DNA of 64,000 nt from Holophagales bacterium (GCA_016719485.1 JADJZB010000021.1:186001-250000), one strand, 5' to 3'; shown: positions 1 through 9,716, counted from the stretch's first letter. Notes: generated by a model from the letters alone, not told the origin. Program-made: numbers and translations.

Positions 1-1
1 G

Positions 2-2359
2 GAGACCGAGATCGTCCGGGCGGGACGCCGGGTCGAGGAGAAACGGGCCGAGGCGGTGCGGCTCGCCAGGTCGCGCGAGGCCGCCGTGGAGGCCGCAGAA
101 AGGCTCGCGGCGCTGACGTCCGGGCGGGACGCGGCGCGCCGGGCCGCAGCGCTCGCCGAGGTCGCTGTCGTCGAGAGCGAGCGGCGGAGTCTCGCCGCCG
201 AGATGGAACGCCGAGGGACCGACGGGCGGAGGCGGCTGGAGCTCGAGAAGGAAGCGGAGCGGCTCGGACGGGAGGCGGACATCTTCACCCCCGACGCGCT
301 CGCCGCCGTCGACGCTCTCCGCGGGGCCCGCGGCGCCCGGCCGGAGGCGCTCGGGGCCGCCCGGAACGCCCTCGCCGCCGAGCGAAAGGCCGCAGCGACG
401 GAGGACCGGGACCGCCGCCGTCGGGCGGGGGGCCTCGCCGAGCTGCCACCCGAGGGCCGGAACCGCCTCAGGACGCTCCTCGACGGCGCCATCGAGGCGA
501 CGCGGGCGGCGGAGGCCGCCGAGGAAGCGCTCGAAGCGGAGTGGGAGGAGCTTCGCCGCGAGGGTCTCGCAGAGGACCTGCGCCGGCTGGACGGGCTCGA
601 GCCCGAGGATCGGGACTTCGTCACCTCCGCCGAGGAAGACCGGCAGGCCCTGGAGCTCTCCGGAGTACAGCTCGACCGCCGCGTCGCCGACGCCGGGGCC
701 CGGGCCTCGATCGCCGCGGGCGAAAGGCAGGTCCTCGTCCGGAGGGCCCGGGCTCTCGTCGTGGGCGCAGCTCTCTTCGTACCTCTGGTCGCCCTGGCCT
801 TCGTGAAGCGGGGGCGGTTCGACGACCCGCTCGTCCTGACCCTCGCGGTCTTCGCGTCGGCTCTTGCTCTTTACGGCGGGGTCGCGTGGGCGCGGGGGAT
901 CGGCCACCGGCGCGAGGACGAGCTGCGATCCCGCGAGGAGGAAGCGGCCGCACGGCTGGAGGCGCAGGAGGAACGGAGGCGGCTCTCGGACCTGAGGCGT
1001 CGTCTCGAGCAAGTCTCTCGAAGGGTGGGGTTCAAGGATGCCGCCGCGCTGGTCAAGGCCCAGCGGCGCGCCCGCGCGGCCGAGGAGAGGCGGCAGAGAC
1101 TCGTGGAGAAACGGGTGCGGCTGCACGCGGCAAACGAGAGGCTCGAGGCCGTCGAACGCGGGCTGGAGCCGTTCCGCCCGGCCCTCGGCCTCGCCAAGGG
1201 CCTCCCGCCTCCGGACGAGTCGCGCCGGCTCCTGCAGATACTGGCGGACCTCGAGAAGGCGGACCACGCCGCCACGGCGCGCGAGGAGGCGGCGGCGCGC
1301 GACGAGGCGAGGCTGAAAGAGGAGGAGTCCGAGCTGGCCGGGATCGAGGAGAAGCTCTTCGAGCAGCTCGCCCGCCTGCAGGTGCCCATGGGACTCTCCC
1401 TCGCGGAATCCCTCCTCTTCGTCGAGGCGGGCCGGGCGCAGGCGGCGCGCCGGAAGGCGATCGTCGAGATCGAGCTTCCGGCCCTGTCGACGGCGGTCTC
1501 CCAGGGGGCCGACGTCGAGATCGCCGAGCGGCTCGGGCGTCTGGCGGCAGAAGTGGAGAGCCGCCTCGGGAGCATCGACGCCACGGTGCACGACCTGAGC
1601 GTCCCGCACGAGCCGGAGGAGGCCCGCAGGGTGGCCGAGGCCGCGAGGCAGAAGGTGGCACAGCTCGAAGCGGAGCAGCAGGCGGCCGAGAAGGACCTCG
1701 CGCAGAAGGCGTTCGAGGGGGGGGGCAAGGCCCGCGAGGTGGAGGAACAGCTCGCGGTAGCGGAGGCCGCCCGCGAGAGGGCCATCCTCTTCCGGGACGC
1801 GCTCGACGTGGCACGGGACGTCCTGGCGTCGGCGGCCACGACGACCTACGGCGACTTCCGCGGCGGGCTCGCCCGGGCCTCGAGGGAGATCCTCGCGGCC
1901 TGCCGCCTTCCGTACGAGGCGCTGGAGTTCGGGGAGGACCTCTCGGTGTCCGTGGTCGCTCGAGGAGGCCGGCCGGTGACCCGCGCGGACCTCGCCGCGT
2001 CGGTCTCGACCGGGGCCCGGGAGCAGCTCCACCTCGTGGCGCGGCTGGCCGCGCTCCGGCACCTCGGGACGGGTCCGAAAGGGCTCCCGCTGCTCCTGGA
2101 CGATCCGCTCGTCGGGACGGACGACGACCGCTTCCGTGCCGTGCTCGGCTTTCTCCTCGAGGATCTCCTCGTCGACAGGCCGGCCCTGCTCGTGTCGTGC
2201 CACGTGGAGCGTCACGAGCGGTGGTGCGCGTCGCTGCCTCCCGCCCTCGCGTCGCGGGTGCGCCGGGTCCGGCTGCCGGGCCGCGCCGGCACGGCTGCGG
2301 AAGGGCCCACCTCGGCGGAGACCGGACCTGAATTGACGCCGCCGCCGGGCGGCGAATAG
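2..2359 (+). CDS. YhaN-like SMC/AAA ATPase, 5'-truncated by the window edge
   Basis: The reading frame is open from base 2, so the N-terminal Walker A region lies outside the window. About 785 codons are visible. They are mostly charged Arg/Glu/Ala-rich coiled coil, interrupted at about 755-900 by two hydrophobic segments that look like a membrane hairpin. The C-terminal end carries an ABC-type signature-like stretch (STGAREQLHLVARL, about 2008-2050), a Walker B (LPLLLDDPLVGTDD, about 2086-2127) and a switch histidine (VSCHVERH). This order matches the YhaN branch of SbcC/RecN-like SMC ATPases, which often sit beside an Mre11-type nuclease; any such partner would be upstream and is not visible. 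A DNA-related or membrane-tethered function is inference. Confidence 0.75.
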   Translation, partial: ETEIVRAGRRVEEKRAEAVRLARSREAAVEAAERLAALTSGRDAARRAAALAEVAVVESERRSLAAEMERRGTDGRRRLELEKEAERLGREADIFTPDALAAVDALRGARGARPEALGAARNALAAERKAAATEDRDRRRRAGGLAELPPEGRNRLRTLLDGAIEATRAAEAAEEALEAEWEELRREGLAEDLRRLDGLEPEDRDFVTSAEEDRQALELSGVQLDRRVADAGARASIAAGERQVLVRRARALVVGAALFVPLVALAFVKRGRFDDPLVLTLAVFASALALYGGVAWARGIGHRREDELRSREEEAAARLEAQEERRRLSDLRRRLEQVSRRVGFKDAAALVKAQRRARAAEERRQRLVEKRVRLHAANERLEAVERGLEPFRPALGLAKGLPPPDESRRLLQILADLEKADHAATAREEAAARDEARLKEEESELAGIEEKLFEQLARLQVPMGLSLAESLLFVEAGRAQAARRKAIVEIELPALSTAVSQGADVEIAERLGRLAAEVESRLGSIDATVHDLSVPHEPEEARRVAEAARQKVAQLEAEQQAAEKDLAQKAFEGGGKAREVEEQLAVAEAARERAILFRDALDVARDVLASAATTTYGDFRGGLARASREILAACRLPYEALEFGEDLSVSVVARGGRPVTRADLAASVSTGAREQLHLVARLAALRHLGTGPKGLPLLLDDPLVGTDDDRFRAVLGFLLEDLLVDRPALLVSCHVERHERWCASLPPALASRVRRVRLPGRAGTAAEGPTSAETGPELTPPPGGE

Positions 2360-2469
2360 ACTCCCGGCCTTGGCCCGGGCGAGCCGGGCCGATTCCAGTC
2401 GGTGGTCAAGGACTTCAGGAGGCGGCTGTCTCCTCGTCCGGACCGGTCCGCCTTCGGAGGTTGCGTTTC

Positions 2470-4101
2470 GTGAAAAGGCCTACAGGCTGGCGTCTCGCCG
2501 TGACGCTGGTCGTCCTCATCGGATCCATCGCGGCCTACGTCTACAGGGGCCGCGAGGCCCTCAAGAACAGCCCCACCGCGCCCCCGAACCCCGGAGTCGC
2601 CGACATCCTGAAGAACGGCCTGAAGCTCGGGCTGGATCTCAGGGGCGGCATCCACCTGGTCATGCAGGTGAAGGCCGAGGACGCTCTCCGTGCCGAGGCT
2701 TCGGATGCCGCCGAGCACCTGAAGACGGAAGCGGGCAAGCGCGGAGTCGCCATCGGGACCTTGAACCCGGCCACGGGCGCCGGATTCACGATCACGATGG
2801 GCGAGGGAATCAGCCCCGCGGCGGTCTCCGACCTCGTCAAGACCGCCCTCTCGCCGACCGACTGGTCCTCCGACCAGAGCGGCCGCGAGATGCGCGTCAC
2901 GTTCAGGGACCCGGCACGGATGGAGATCGAGGCCCAGACCCTGCGGCAGGCCGTCGAGACGATCCGCAACCGCGTGGACGCCCTCGGCGTCGCCGAGCCG
3001 TCGATCCAGCCGCAGGGCGACGACCGGATCGTCATCCAGCTTCCCGGTGTCGACGACCCGGCCCGCGTCAAGGACATCATCGGCACGACAGGCCTCCTCG
3101 AGCTGAAGCTCGTCGACGTCAAGGGTGGGCCCTACTCGTCTCCTGAAGCCGCTGCGGCGGCCTATGGCGGGGCGATCCCGGCCAACCTGGAGCTCGTCGA
3201 AGGGAACTCGGAGGACACCGAGGCCCGGACGCGCACGACCGTCTTCTACGTCCTCGACCGGGCCGCCGCCGTCACCGGCCGCGACCTGAAGAACGCCCGG
3301 GTCGGGCAGGACAAGTTCAACCAGCCGGCCGTCGAGTTCTTCCTGAATGCCCAGGGCGCCGAGAAGTTCGGCCGGGTCACCGGGGACAACATCGGGCGCC
3401 AGCTCGCGATCGTCCTCGACAAGCGGGTCCAGTCGGCCCCGAACATCAAGGGCCAGATCACCGACAACGGGATCATCGAGGGCAACTTCACGGCCGAGCG
3501 GGCCGACGCCCTCTCCCTCGTCCTCCGGTCCGGCGCCCTCCCCGCACAGCTCGTCATCCTCGAGGAGCGGACGGTCGGCCCGTCGCTCGGCCTCGACTCG
3601 ATCAAGCAGGGCGTCCTCGCATCCATCATCGGGATGGTCCTCGTCTTCGTCGCGGTCGTCGTCTACTACAAGCTGGCGGGCATCAACGCGGTCCTCGCCC
3701 TGACGATGAACGGGATCATCCTGCTCGGCGCAATGGCCTGGATCAACGCCACGCTCACCCTCCCGGGGATCGCCGGCTTCATCCTGACGATCGGCATGGC
3801 GGTCGACGCGAACGTGCTGATCTTCGAGCGGATCCGCGAGGAGCTCGACGGGGGCAAGGGCGGAAAGGCGGCGATCGACATGGGCTTCAAGAAGGCCCTC
3901 AGCGCGATCATCGACTCGAACCTGACGACCATCGCGGCGGCGGCCTTCCTCTTCCAGTTCGGCACGGGCCCCGTGAAGGGCTTCGCCGTCACGCTCATCA
4001 TCGGCCTCTGCGCCTCCATGTTCACCGCCGTTTTCGTCTCGCGCCTCCTCTTCGACCTCGTCTACGGGTCGAAGGAGAAGGTCGAGGCCATCTCGATCTG
4101 A
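2470..4101 (+). CDS. secD: Protein translocase subunit SecD
   Basis: Inner-membrane subunit of the SecDF complex, which uses the proton gradient to pull exported proteins out of the SecYEG channel. The N-terminal membrane segment is followed by the LGLDLRGGIHLVMQV motif (about 2620-2665), a large periplasmic P1 region, and a C-terminal multi-pass RND-like block from about 3600 with the TIGMAVDANVLIFERIREEL motif. The GTG start at 2470 is preferred because GGAGG (2456-2460) lies 9 nt upstream. The in-frame TTG at 2461 abuts that Shine-Dalgarno and cannot use it. Length (543 aa) is normal. secF follows after 8 nt. No yajC is seen upstream. Confidence 0.95.
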   Translation: MKRPTGWRLAVTLVVLIGSIAAYVYRGREALKNSPTAPPNPGVADILKNGLKLGLDLRGGIHLVMQVKAEDALRAEASDAAEHLKTEAGKRGVAIGTLNPATGAGFTITMGEGISPAAVSDLVKTALSPTDWSSDQSGREMRVTFRDPARMEIEAQTLRQAVETIRNRVDALGVAEPSIQPQGDDRIVIQLPGVDDPARVKDIIGTTGLLELKLVDVKGGPYSSPEAAAAAYGGAIPANLELVEGNSEDTEARTRTTVFYVLDRAAAVTGRDLKNARVGQDKFNQPAVEFFLNAQGAEKFGRVTGDNIGRQLAIVLDKRVQSAPNIKGQITDNGIIEGNFTAERADALSLVLRSGALPAQLVILEERTVGPSLGLDSIKQGVLASIIGMVLVFVAVVVYYKLAGINAVLALTMNGIILLGAMAWINATLTLPGIAGFILTIGMAVDANVLIFERIREELDGGKGGKAAIDMGFKKALSAIIDSNLTTIAAAAFLFQFGTGPVKGFAVTLIIGLCASMFTAVFVSRLLFDLVYGSKEKVEAISI

Positions 4102-4109
4102 GGGACCCC

Positions 4110-5334
4110 GTGAGGCTGCTACAGAATCCCAACTTCGACTTCCTCAAGCTCCAGAAGCCCTTCGTCATCGGCTCGGTCGTCGCCGCGCTCCTCTCGGCCG
4201 GCGCGATCGCCACGAAGGGGCTGAACTGGGGCGTCGACTTCACGGGCGGCGCGCAGATCGTCTACGCGTTCCAGCAGAAGCCCGACGAGGACCAGATCCG
4301 CAAGATCGTGGAGGGGGCGAACGTCCCCGTCACGTCGGTCCAGCGCTACGACAAGGCCGAGAAGAACCAGGTCCTCCTCCGCGTCCCGATGGAGCAGAAG
4401 GAAGGGCGCGACATCTCGGGCGAGGTGACGCCCGCGCTCACGCGGGCCCTCTTCCCGAAGGGGCTCGAGGCGGGGGTCTTCGACCTGAACCTCAACGGCG
4501 CCGACCCGCTCTCCGCGAAGCTCCAGCAGGACGACCCGGAGAAGATGGCCGGCCGCGCCGACGCGAACCCGGGCGTCGAGTACGACCGGATCGCCCAGGC
4601 GATCATCGCGGCCCGCTCCGAAAACGGGACTCTTCGCGAGCGTCGACGCTGCCGCGGCGACGCCCGGCACCTCTCCGGCCGTCGCCGCCTGGCTGAAGGA
4701 GAAGACGGTCGCCGGGCCCGTGATGCTGATCAGCGCGGAATCGGTCGGGCCGGCCGTCGGGAAGGACCTCCGGAGGAAAGGGACCTGGGCGGTCGTCCTC
4801 TCCTGGGGCGCGATCCTCGTCTACGTCTGGTTCCGGTTCCGGTCCGTTTCCTACGGCACCGGGGTCGTCGTCGCGCTCGTCCACGACGCCTGGATCGCGC
4901 TCGGACTCTGCGCGATCTTCGGCGTGGAGATCTCGCTGACCGTGGTCGCCGCGTTCCTCACCCTCATCGGCTACTCGGCCAACGACACGGTCGTCATCTA
5001 CGACCGGATCCGCGAGAACCTCGAGAAGCCGAAGAAGGAGCCCTTCGCGCTCCTGGTGAACCGGTCGATCAACGAGACGCTCTCGCGGACGTTCCTCACG
5101 GCGTTCCTGACGTTCCTCACCGTCGCCGCCCTCTTCTTCTTCGGCGGCGAGGTGATTCGCGGCTTCGCCTTCGTCCTCTTCGTCGGCATGTTCATCGGCG
5201 CCTACTCCACGATCTTCATCGCGGCTCCGTGGGTCGTGAACTGGGAGACCTGGAAGGCGAAGCGCGCCGCCCGGCACCCGGCCTCCGTGCCGGACGCGAC
5301 GAAGCCGGGCAAGGCCGTAGCGAAGGGCCGCTGA
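4110..5334 (+). CDS. secF: Protein translocase subunit SecF, interrupted by one frameshift
   Basis: Partner of SecD. The N-terminal half contains the family motif GVDFTGGAQIVYAF (about 4230-4271). The C-terminal half, in another frame, contains the membrane segments and GYSANDTVVIYDRIREN (about 4970-5020). The two halves are in different phases. Frame 1 is lost at about 4615-4625, and reading one base fewer in the AAAA run at 4621-4624 joins them seamlessly (RSETGLFASVD) into a protein of about 407 aa, a plausible SecF length. The simplest reading is a one-base insertion in the assembly. If real, SecF would be truncated after about 170 residues. It starts with GTG, 8 nt after secD, clearly as one operon. 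Confidence 0.88.
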
Positions 5335-5346
5335 CGACCAGGCCTC

Positions 5347-5379
5347 GCCGGGGCCGCGCCTTTTCGGCGCGACCCCGGC
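5347..5379 (+). terminator. GC-rich hairpin after secF
   Basis: A 14-nt arm at 5347-5360 pairs with 5366-5379 with a single mismatch, across a TTTTC loop. There is no U-tract after the stem, so intrinsic termination is uncertain. It sits between secF and the terC-like gene. Confidence 0.4.
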
Positions 5380-5422
5380 GGGACCGCTCCCGCGCCCCCT
5401 CCCGCTTCCGCCGGAGCACCCG

Positions 5423-6442
5423 ATGACGCCCGTCTCCCTTTTCCCCTTCGCAGAGACCTGGTGGGTCTACGGCGTCTTCGTCCTCTTCGTTCTCGGGATG
5501 CTCGCCCTCGACCTGGGCGTCTTCCACCGCAAGGCCCACGCCGTGGGCTTCCGCGAGGCGGCCGCCTGGAGCGTCGCGTGGGTCTTCGTGGCGATGTGCG
5601 TCGGCGCGGTCCTCTACCTCTGGGCTGCGGCCCGCTTCGCGGCGGATGCACGCCTCCTGGCGGTTCCCGGGTTTCTCCCCGACGCGGCGGCGCGGCAGGT
5701 CTTCCTCGAGTACCTGACCGGGTACCTCGTCGAGAAGGCGCTCTCGGTCGACAACATCTTCGTCTTCGTCGTCCTCTTCAACTTCTTCGGCGTGCCCGCC
5801 GCGTACCAGCACCGCGTCCTCTACTGGGGAATCCTGGGCGCCCTCGTCTTCCGGGCGATCTTCATCGCGCTCGGGGCGCTCCTCCTCCAGTTCCACTGGG
5901 TGATGTACGTCTTCGGCGCGTTCCTCGTCGTCACGGGGATCAAGATCCTCTTCAGCCCCGACAAGCCGGTCGACCCCGCCGACAACGTCGTTCTGAAAGC
6001 GCTGAAGCGGTGGATCCCGCTCACGCACGATCTCCACGGTCCGCACCTCTTCGCCCGCGAGGGAGGACGCCTTCTCGGGACGCCGCTCCTCCTCGCGCTC
6101 GTCTTCATCGAGGTCTCCGACGTCGTCTTCGCGATCGATTCGGTTCCCGCGATCTTCGCGATCACCCGCGAGCCGCTCGTCGTCTTCACGTCGAACATCT
6201 GCGCGATCCTGGGCCTGCGCGCGCTCTTCTTCCTCCTGGCAGGCGCGGTCGGGAAGTTCCACCTGCTCAAGTACGGCCTCGGCTCCGTCCTGATCTTCGT
6301 CGGGCTGAAGATGGCCTGGCTGAACGAGGCCTTCGGCGGCAAGTTCCCGATCGCCTGGTCGCTCGGAATCATCGCCGCGCTCCTGGCGGCGTCCATCGGC
6401 CTCTCGCTCGTCTTCCCGCCGCGCGAGGAGCGCGAGGGCTGA
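5423..6442 (+). CDS. TerC/Alx-family integral membrane protein
   Basis: A 339-aa polytopic membrane protein of the TerC family (Alx/YgjT-like), a group linked to tellurite resistance, pH response and metal (manganese) homeostasis. About eight hydrophobic segments are visible. Diagnostic stretches are LALDLGVFHRKAH near the N terminus, KALSVDNIFVFVVLFNFF (about 5735-5790), and FIEVSDVVFAIDSVPAIFAIT (about 6105-6167), whose acidic residues in membrane helices are family hallmarks. It starts at ATG 5423, about 90 nt after secF and separated by a hairpin, so it is probably its own unit. The transported substrate cannot be read from the sequence. Confidence 0.9.
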   Translation: MTPVSLFPFAETWWVYGVFVLFVLGMLALDLGVFHRKAHAVGFREAAAWSVAWVFVAMCVGAVLYLWAAARFAADARLLAVPGFLPDAAARQVFLEYLTGYLVEKALSVDNIFVFVVLFNFFGVPAAYQHRVLYWGILGALVFRAIFIALGALLLQFHWVMYVFGAFLVVTGIKILFSPDKPVDPADNVVLKALKRWIPLTHDLHGPHLFAREGGRLLGTPLLLALVFIEVSDVVFAIDSVPAIFAITREPLVVFTSNICAILGLRALFFLLAGAVGKFHLLKYGLGSVLIFVGLKMAWLNEAFGGKFPIAWSLGIIAALLAASIGLSLVFPPREEREG

Positions 6443-6460
6443 AAGCCCTCGCGCCGCCGC

Positions 6461-7132
6461 TCAGACGAACTTCAGGACCAGGAACCCTCCGACGAGGAGG
6501 ACGAGGAAGGCGAGCGCCGCGAGGTCGAAGTTCTTCTCGAGCGTCCGGCGGATCGCCGGCCCGAAGAGCCGCAGGAGCCCCGCCACGAGGAAGAAGCGGG
6601 CTCCCCGACCGACGATGCTGACGAGGACGAACGGCACGAAGGCCATCCCCGTCGCGCCGGCCGCGATCGTGGCGACCTTGTACGGGATCGGCGTGAAGGC
6701 GGCCGCGGCGAGGAACCAGATTCCCCACTCGCCGTTGTAGAGCTCCACGACCTTCGACCAGTGGTGCTGGGCGTTGTAGAAGTTCACGATCGCCTGGCCC
6801 GCCGTCGCCATCAACGTCAGGCCGATGACGTAGCCCCCCATCGCCCCGAGGACCGAGCCGACCGTGCAGAGGGCGGCCGCCCGGATCCAGAGCAGGGAGG
6901 ACGACGCGACGATGGCGATGAGGAGGACGTCGGGCGGGATGGGAAAGACCGACGACTCGGCGACGGCGATGAGGAAGAGAGCCACGAGCGCCTGCTTCGT
7001 GTCGGCCCAGTGCATCGTCCAGTCGTAGAGGGACCGGAGCCATCGCCGGGGCGCCGCGAGCGCGCGCAGGACGGGGCTGGCGGAAGGGGCGGGAGCGGGC
7101 CCGGAAACGGGGTCAGGGGTCGGTGCCGACAT
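6461..7132 (-). CDS. VTT/DedA-type membrane protein (YqaA-like)
   Basis: About 223 aa with several hydrophobic helices. It carries a SNARE-associated/VTT signature: SSVFPIPPDVLLIAI near the first helix, GSVLGAMGGYVIGL, and FTPIPYKVATIAAGATGM. This family is tied to lipid scrambling and membrane homeostasis. A longer in-frame start exists at 7216, but it would overlap the relA start and adds a non-conserved Arg/Ser-rich tail, so ATG 7132 is chosen. A TAACCT box (7140-7145, minus strand) lies 7 nt before this ATG with no Shine-Dalgarno, which fits a leaderless start. It is transcribed divergently from relA. Confidence 0.85.
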   Translation of the reverse strand: MSAPTPDPVSGPAPAPSASPVLRALAAPRRWLRSLYDWTMHWADTKQALVALFLIAVAESSVFPIPPDVLLIAIVASSSLLWIRAAALCTVGSVLGAMGGYVIGLTLMATAGQAIVNFYNAQHHWSKVVELYNGEWGIWFLAAAAFTPIPYKVATIAAGATGMAFVPFVLVSIVGRGARFFLVAGLLRLFGPAIRRTLEKNFDLAALAFLVLLVGGFLVLKFV

Positions 7133-7184
7133 CCGGCGGAGGTTACCCGAAGAGGTCCTCGCGCGCGCGGGATGGGCGAGCCGC

Positions 7185-7190
7185 CATAAT
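7185..7190 (+). promoter_or_regulatory. Putative -10 box (CATAAT) for relA, leaderless geometry
   Basis: CATAAT ends 6 nt before the GTG start of relA at 7197. No Shine-Dalgarno is present. With a normal -10 to start-site distance, transcription would begin at or next to the start codon. Confidence 0.5.
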
Positions 7191-7196
7191 CCGGAC

Positions 7197-9380
7197 GTGC
7201 TGAGGTTCGAGGACATCCTCGACGCGGTCGAGAGCTACCTGCCGGGGGCGGACGAGGACCTCCTGCGCCGGGCGTACATCTTCTCGGCCCAGGCCCACCG
7301 GCACCAGCTCCGCTCCTCGGGGGAGCCGTATCTCGTCCACCCCATCGGCGTGGCAATGCTCCTGGCCGAGCTGAAGCTCGACGAGGTCTCCGTGGCCACG
7401 GGACTCCTGCACGACGTCCTCGAGGACACCAAGACGACGAAGGAAGAGCTCGCCACCCTCTTCGGGCCGGAGGTCGCCGAGGTCGTCGACGGCGTCACGA
7501 AGATCGGCCGGTACGCCTACACGTCGAAGGAGGCGCAGCAGGCCGAGACGTTCCGGAAGATGCTCCTCGCGATGACGGGCGACCTCCGGGTCATCCTCGT
7601 CAAGCTCGCCGACCGCCTCCACAACATGCGGACCCTCAGCCACCTGAGGGAGGAGAAGCGGCGCGCCATCGCGGCGGAGACGATGGAGATCTACGCGCCG
7701 CTGGCGAACCGGCTCGGGATGGGCCGGATCAAGGGCGAGCTCGAGGACCTCTCCTTCCGATATCTCTACCCGGACGAGTTCGCGGCCCTGTCGGCCGCGG
7801 TGGACGAAAGGATGAAGGCCTCGGGGGCCGCGATCGAGAAGCTGCGGGAGGAGATCTCGGGGAAGCTCGCGGAGGCGGGAATCCCGGCCGAGGTGTCGGG
7901 GCGGGTGAAGAGACTCTGGTCGATCCGCCAGAAGCTCCTCCGCCAGTCGATCCCGCTCGACCAGCTCTACGACGTCCTCGCCTTCCGCGTCCTCGTCGAC
8001 TCGCTGCGCGACTGCTACAGCGCCCTCGGCATCGTCCACCAGGCCTGGCGGCCCGTCCCCGGCCGGATCAAGGACTACATCGCGATGCCGAAGCAGAACT
8101 TCTACCAGTCCCTCCATACCACGGTGATCCCCGAGGGTGAGCCGCCGTTCGAGATCCAGATCCGGACGCGGGAGATGGACCTCTTCGCCGAGCAGGGAAT
8201 CGCGGCCCACTGGAAGTACAAGGAGGGGCGCGGGAGCCGCCGCGTCGACGAGCAGGGGATCGCGGCGATACGCCAGATCCTCGAGACGACCCGCGACATC
8301 GCGAACCCCCGCGAGTTCCTCTCCTCGCTCAAGATGGACCTCTACGCCGACGAGGTCTACACGTTCACGCCGAAGGGTGCGGTGTACTCGTTCCCGCGCG
8401 GCGCCTCGCCGGTCGACTTCGCCTACCGGATCCACACCGACGTCGGCCACCGCTGCGTCGGCGCGCGGGTGAACGGGAGGCTCGTCCCGCTCCGGACGCC
8501 CCTCGTGAACGGCGACATCGTCGAGATCCTCACTTCTCCGGCGTCGCAGCCTTCGCGCGACTGGCTCGCGTTCGTCGTGACGTCGCGCGGGCGGAACAAG
8601 ATCCGGGCGTTCCTCCAGACGAAGGAGAAGCAGAAGTCGATCGAGATCGGGCGGAGGTTCCTCGACAAGGAGCTGAAGAAGGTCAAGCGCACCTTCGGCA
8701 AGCTCGTCGACGCGAAGGCGTTCGACGCCGTGCTGCCTGAGCTCGGCGTGGCCCGTGTCGACGACCTCCTGGCCGAGATCGGGTACGGCAAGATCCCGCC
8801 GCGCGTCGTCGTCCAGAAGCTCTTCCCGCAGGAGGAGCCGTCGGGCGACAAGGCTGGCCCCTCACGCACCGAAGCGCTGAGGAAGGTCGTCAGGAAGATT
8901 CTCCCGATCGGCGGGACCGGGATACTCGTCCGCGGAGAGAACGACCTCCTCGCGACTCTCGCGCGATGCTGCCGTCCCGTGCCCGGGGAGGAGATCGTCG
9001 GCTACGTGACGCGCGGCCGCGGGGTGTCGGTCCACTCCGCTGCCTGCCCGAACGTCCGCAACCTCCTGTTCGACCCGAGCCGCGAGATCGAGGTGGAGTG
9101 GCACGCCGCCAAGGACGCCTCCTTCACGGTCGACTTCGAGGTTCAGGTCGAGGACCGGCCGGGCATCCTCGCGCGGATCACCCAGGTCATCTCGGACGCC
9201 GGCTCGAACATCGAGGCGATCGAGGCGCGAACGAGCCCGGGCAGGACGGCCGTCATAGAGGGGAGCGCCACGACGCCGGACCGCCGGCACCTCGACAAGC
9301 TCCTCCTCGCGATCCGGGCCGTCCCGGGAGTCACGACCGTGAGACGGAAGTTCAACGTTTCCCGGCTCGGTCCCCGCTGA
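7197..9380 (+). CDS. relA: Bifunctional (p)ppGpp synthetase/hydrolase RelA/SpoT
   Basis: Makes and degrades the alarmone (p)ppGpp in the stringent response. The 727-aa protein has the full long-RSH architecture. The HD hydrolase domain keeps HPIGVAMLLAEL, LLHDVLEDT and DRLHNMRTL. The synthetase domain starts near residue 233 (GRVKRLWSIRQKL) and contains RIKDYIAMPKQNFYQSLHT near residue 289. Its RxKD signature is the form seen in bifunctional Rel enzymes rather than the acidic form of monofunctional RelA. A TGS domain lies near residue 381 (DEVYTFTPKG), and a C-terminal ACT domain begins near residue 645. It starts with GTG at 7197, directly after a -10-like box. Both catalytic domains look intact. 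Confidence 0.96.
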   Translation: MLRFEDILDAVESYLPGADEDLLRRAYIFSAQAHRHQLRSSGEPYLVHPIGVAMLLAELKLDEVSVATGLLHDVLEDTKTTKEELATLFGPEVAEVVDGVTKIGRYAYTSKEAQQAETFRKMLLAMTGDLRVILVKLADRLHNMRTLSHLREEKRRAIAAETMEIYAPLANRLGMGRIKGELEDLSFRYLYPDEFAALSAAVDERMKASGAAIEKLREEISGKLAEAGIPAEVSGRVKRLWSIRQKLLRQSIPLDQLYDVLAFRVLVDSLRDCYSALGIVHQAWRPVPGRIKDYIAMPKQNFYQSLHTTVIPEGEPPFEIQIRTREMDLFAEQGIAAHWKYKEGRGSRRVDEQGIAAIRQILETTRDIANPREFLSSLKMDLYADEVYTFTPKGAVYSFPRGASPVDFAYRIHTDVGHRCVGARVNGRLVPLRTPLVNGDIVEILTSPASQPSRDWLAFVVTSRGRNKIRAFLQTKEKQKSIEIGRRFLDKELKKVKRTFGKLVDAKAFDAVLPELGVARVDDLLAEIGYGKIPPRVVVQKLFPQEEPSGDKAGPSRTEALRKVVRKILPIGGTGILVRGENDLLATLARCCRPVPGEEIVGYVTRGRGVSVHSAACPNVRNLLFDPSREIEVEWHAAKDASFTVDFEVQVEDRPGILARITQVISDAGSNIEAIEARTSPGRTAVIEGSATTPDRRHLDKLLLAIRAVPGVTTVRRKFNVSRLGPR

Positions 9381-9398
9381 GCGGGGGCCGGCGCGGCG

Positions 9399-9416
9399 CC
9401 GGGGCTCACGCCCCGG
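9399..9416. terminator. Hairpin between convergent relA and rpmB
   Basis: CCGGGGC at 9399-9405 pairs with GCCCCGG at 9410-9416 across a TCAC loop, in the 51-nt gap between the two convergent stop codons. No U-tract follows on either strand, so it is a weak candidate. Confidence 0.3.
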
Positions 9417-9431
9417 GCGCGGGCCGGGACG

Positions 9432-9626
9432 TCAGCGGACGACCTTGGTGACCTTGTCCGACCGGAGGCACCGGGTGCAGACCGTGACCCGCTTCGAGCC
9501 GCCGGGGACCGCGGCGCGGACCTTCCGGAGGTTCGGGCGAAACTGCCGGTTCGTGACGTTGTGGGCGTGGCTGACCCGGTGTCCGGCGACCGGGGACTTT
9601 CCGCATACTTCACACATCTGGGGCAT
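9432..9626 (-). CDS. rpmB: 50S ribosomal protein L28 (zinc-binding type)
   Basis: A 64-aa L28 of the large ribosomal subunit. The N terminus MPQMCEVCGKSPVAGHRVSH and the stretch VTNRQFRPNLRKVRA are diagnostic. Two Cys pairs (C-E-V-C near the start and C-T-R-C near the end) make this the zinc-binding form. A longer in-frame start at 9683 exists, but ATG 9626 is chosen because GAGGGAG lies about 8 nt upstream of it. Its own promoter is visible at 9717-9745. Confidence 0.95.
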   Translation of the reverse strand: MPQMCEVCGKSPVAGHRVSHAHNVTNRQFRPNLRKVRAAVPGGSKRVTVCTRCLRSDKVTKVVR

Positions 9627-9716
9627 GGGGCGGCTCCCTCTGAATCCTGAACGCGATTTCCGGCGGCTTCCGTCCCCGTTCACAGGAACGAACCCGGTCC
9701 GCCACCGGAACTGCGA

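Noticed and set aside
871..1839. Long minus-strand ORF opposite the YhaN-like gene
   Set aside because: It mirrors the Ala/Glu/Arg-rich coiled coil in antisense, giving Ser/Arg/Ala-rich protein without motifs. Long shadow frames are expected at this GC content.
4603..5277. Minus-strand acidic ORF over secF
   Set aside because: The composition is Asp/Glu/Arg-only low complexity, opposite a clear SecF membrane region. No start context.
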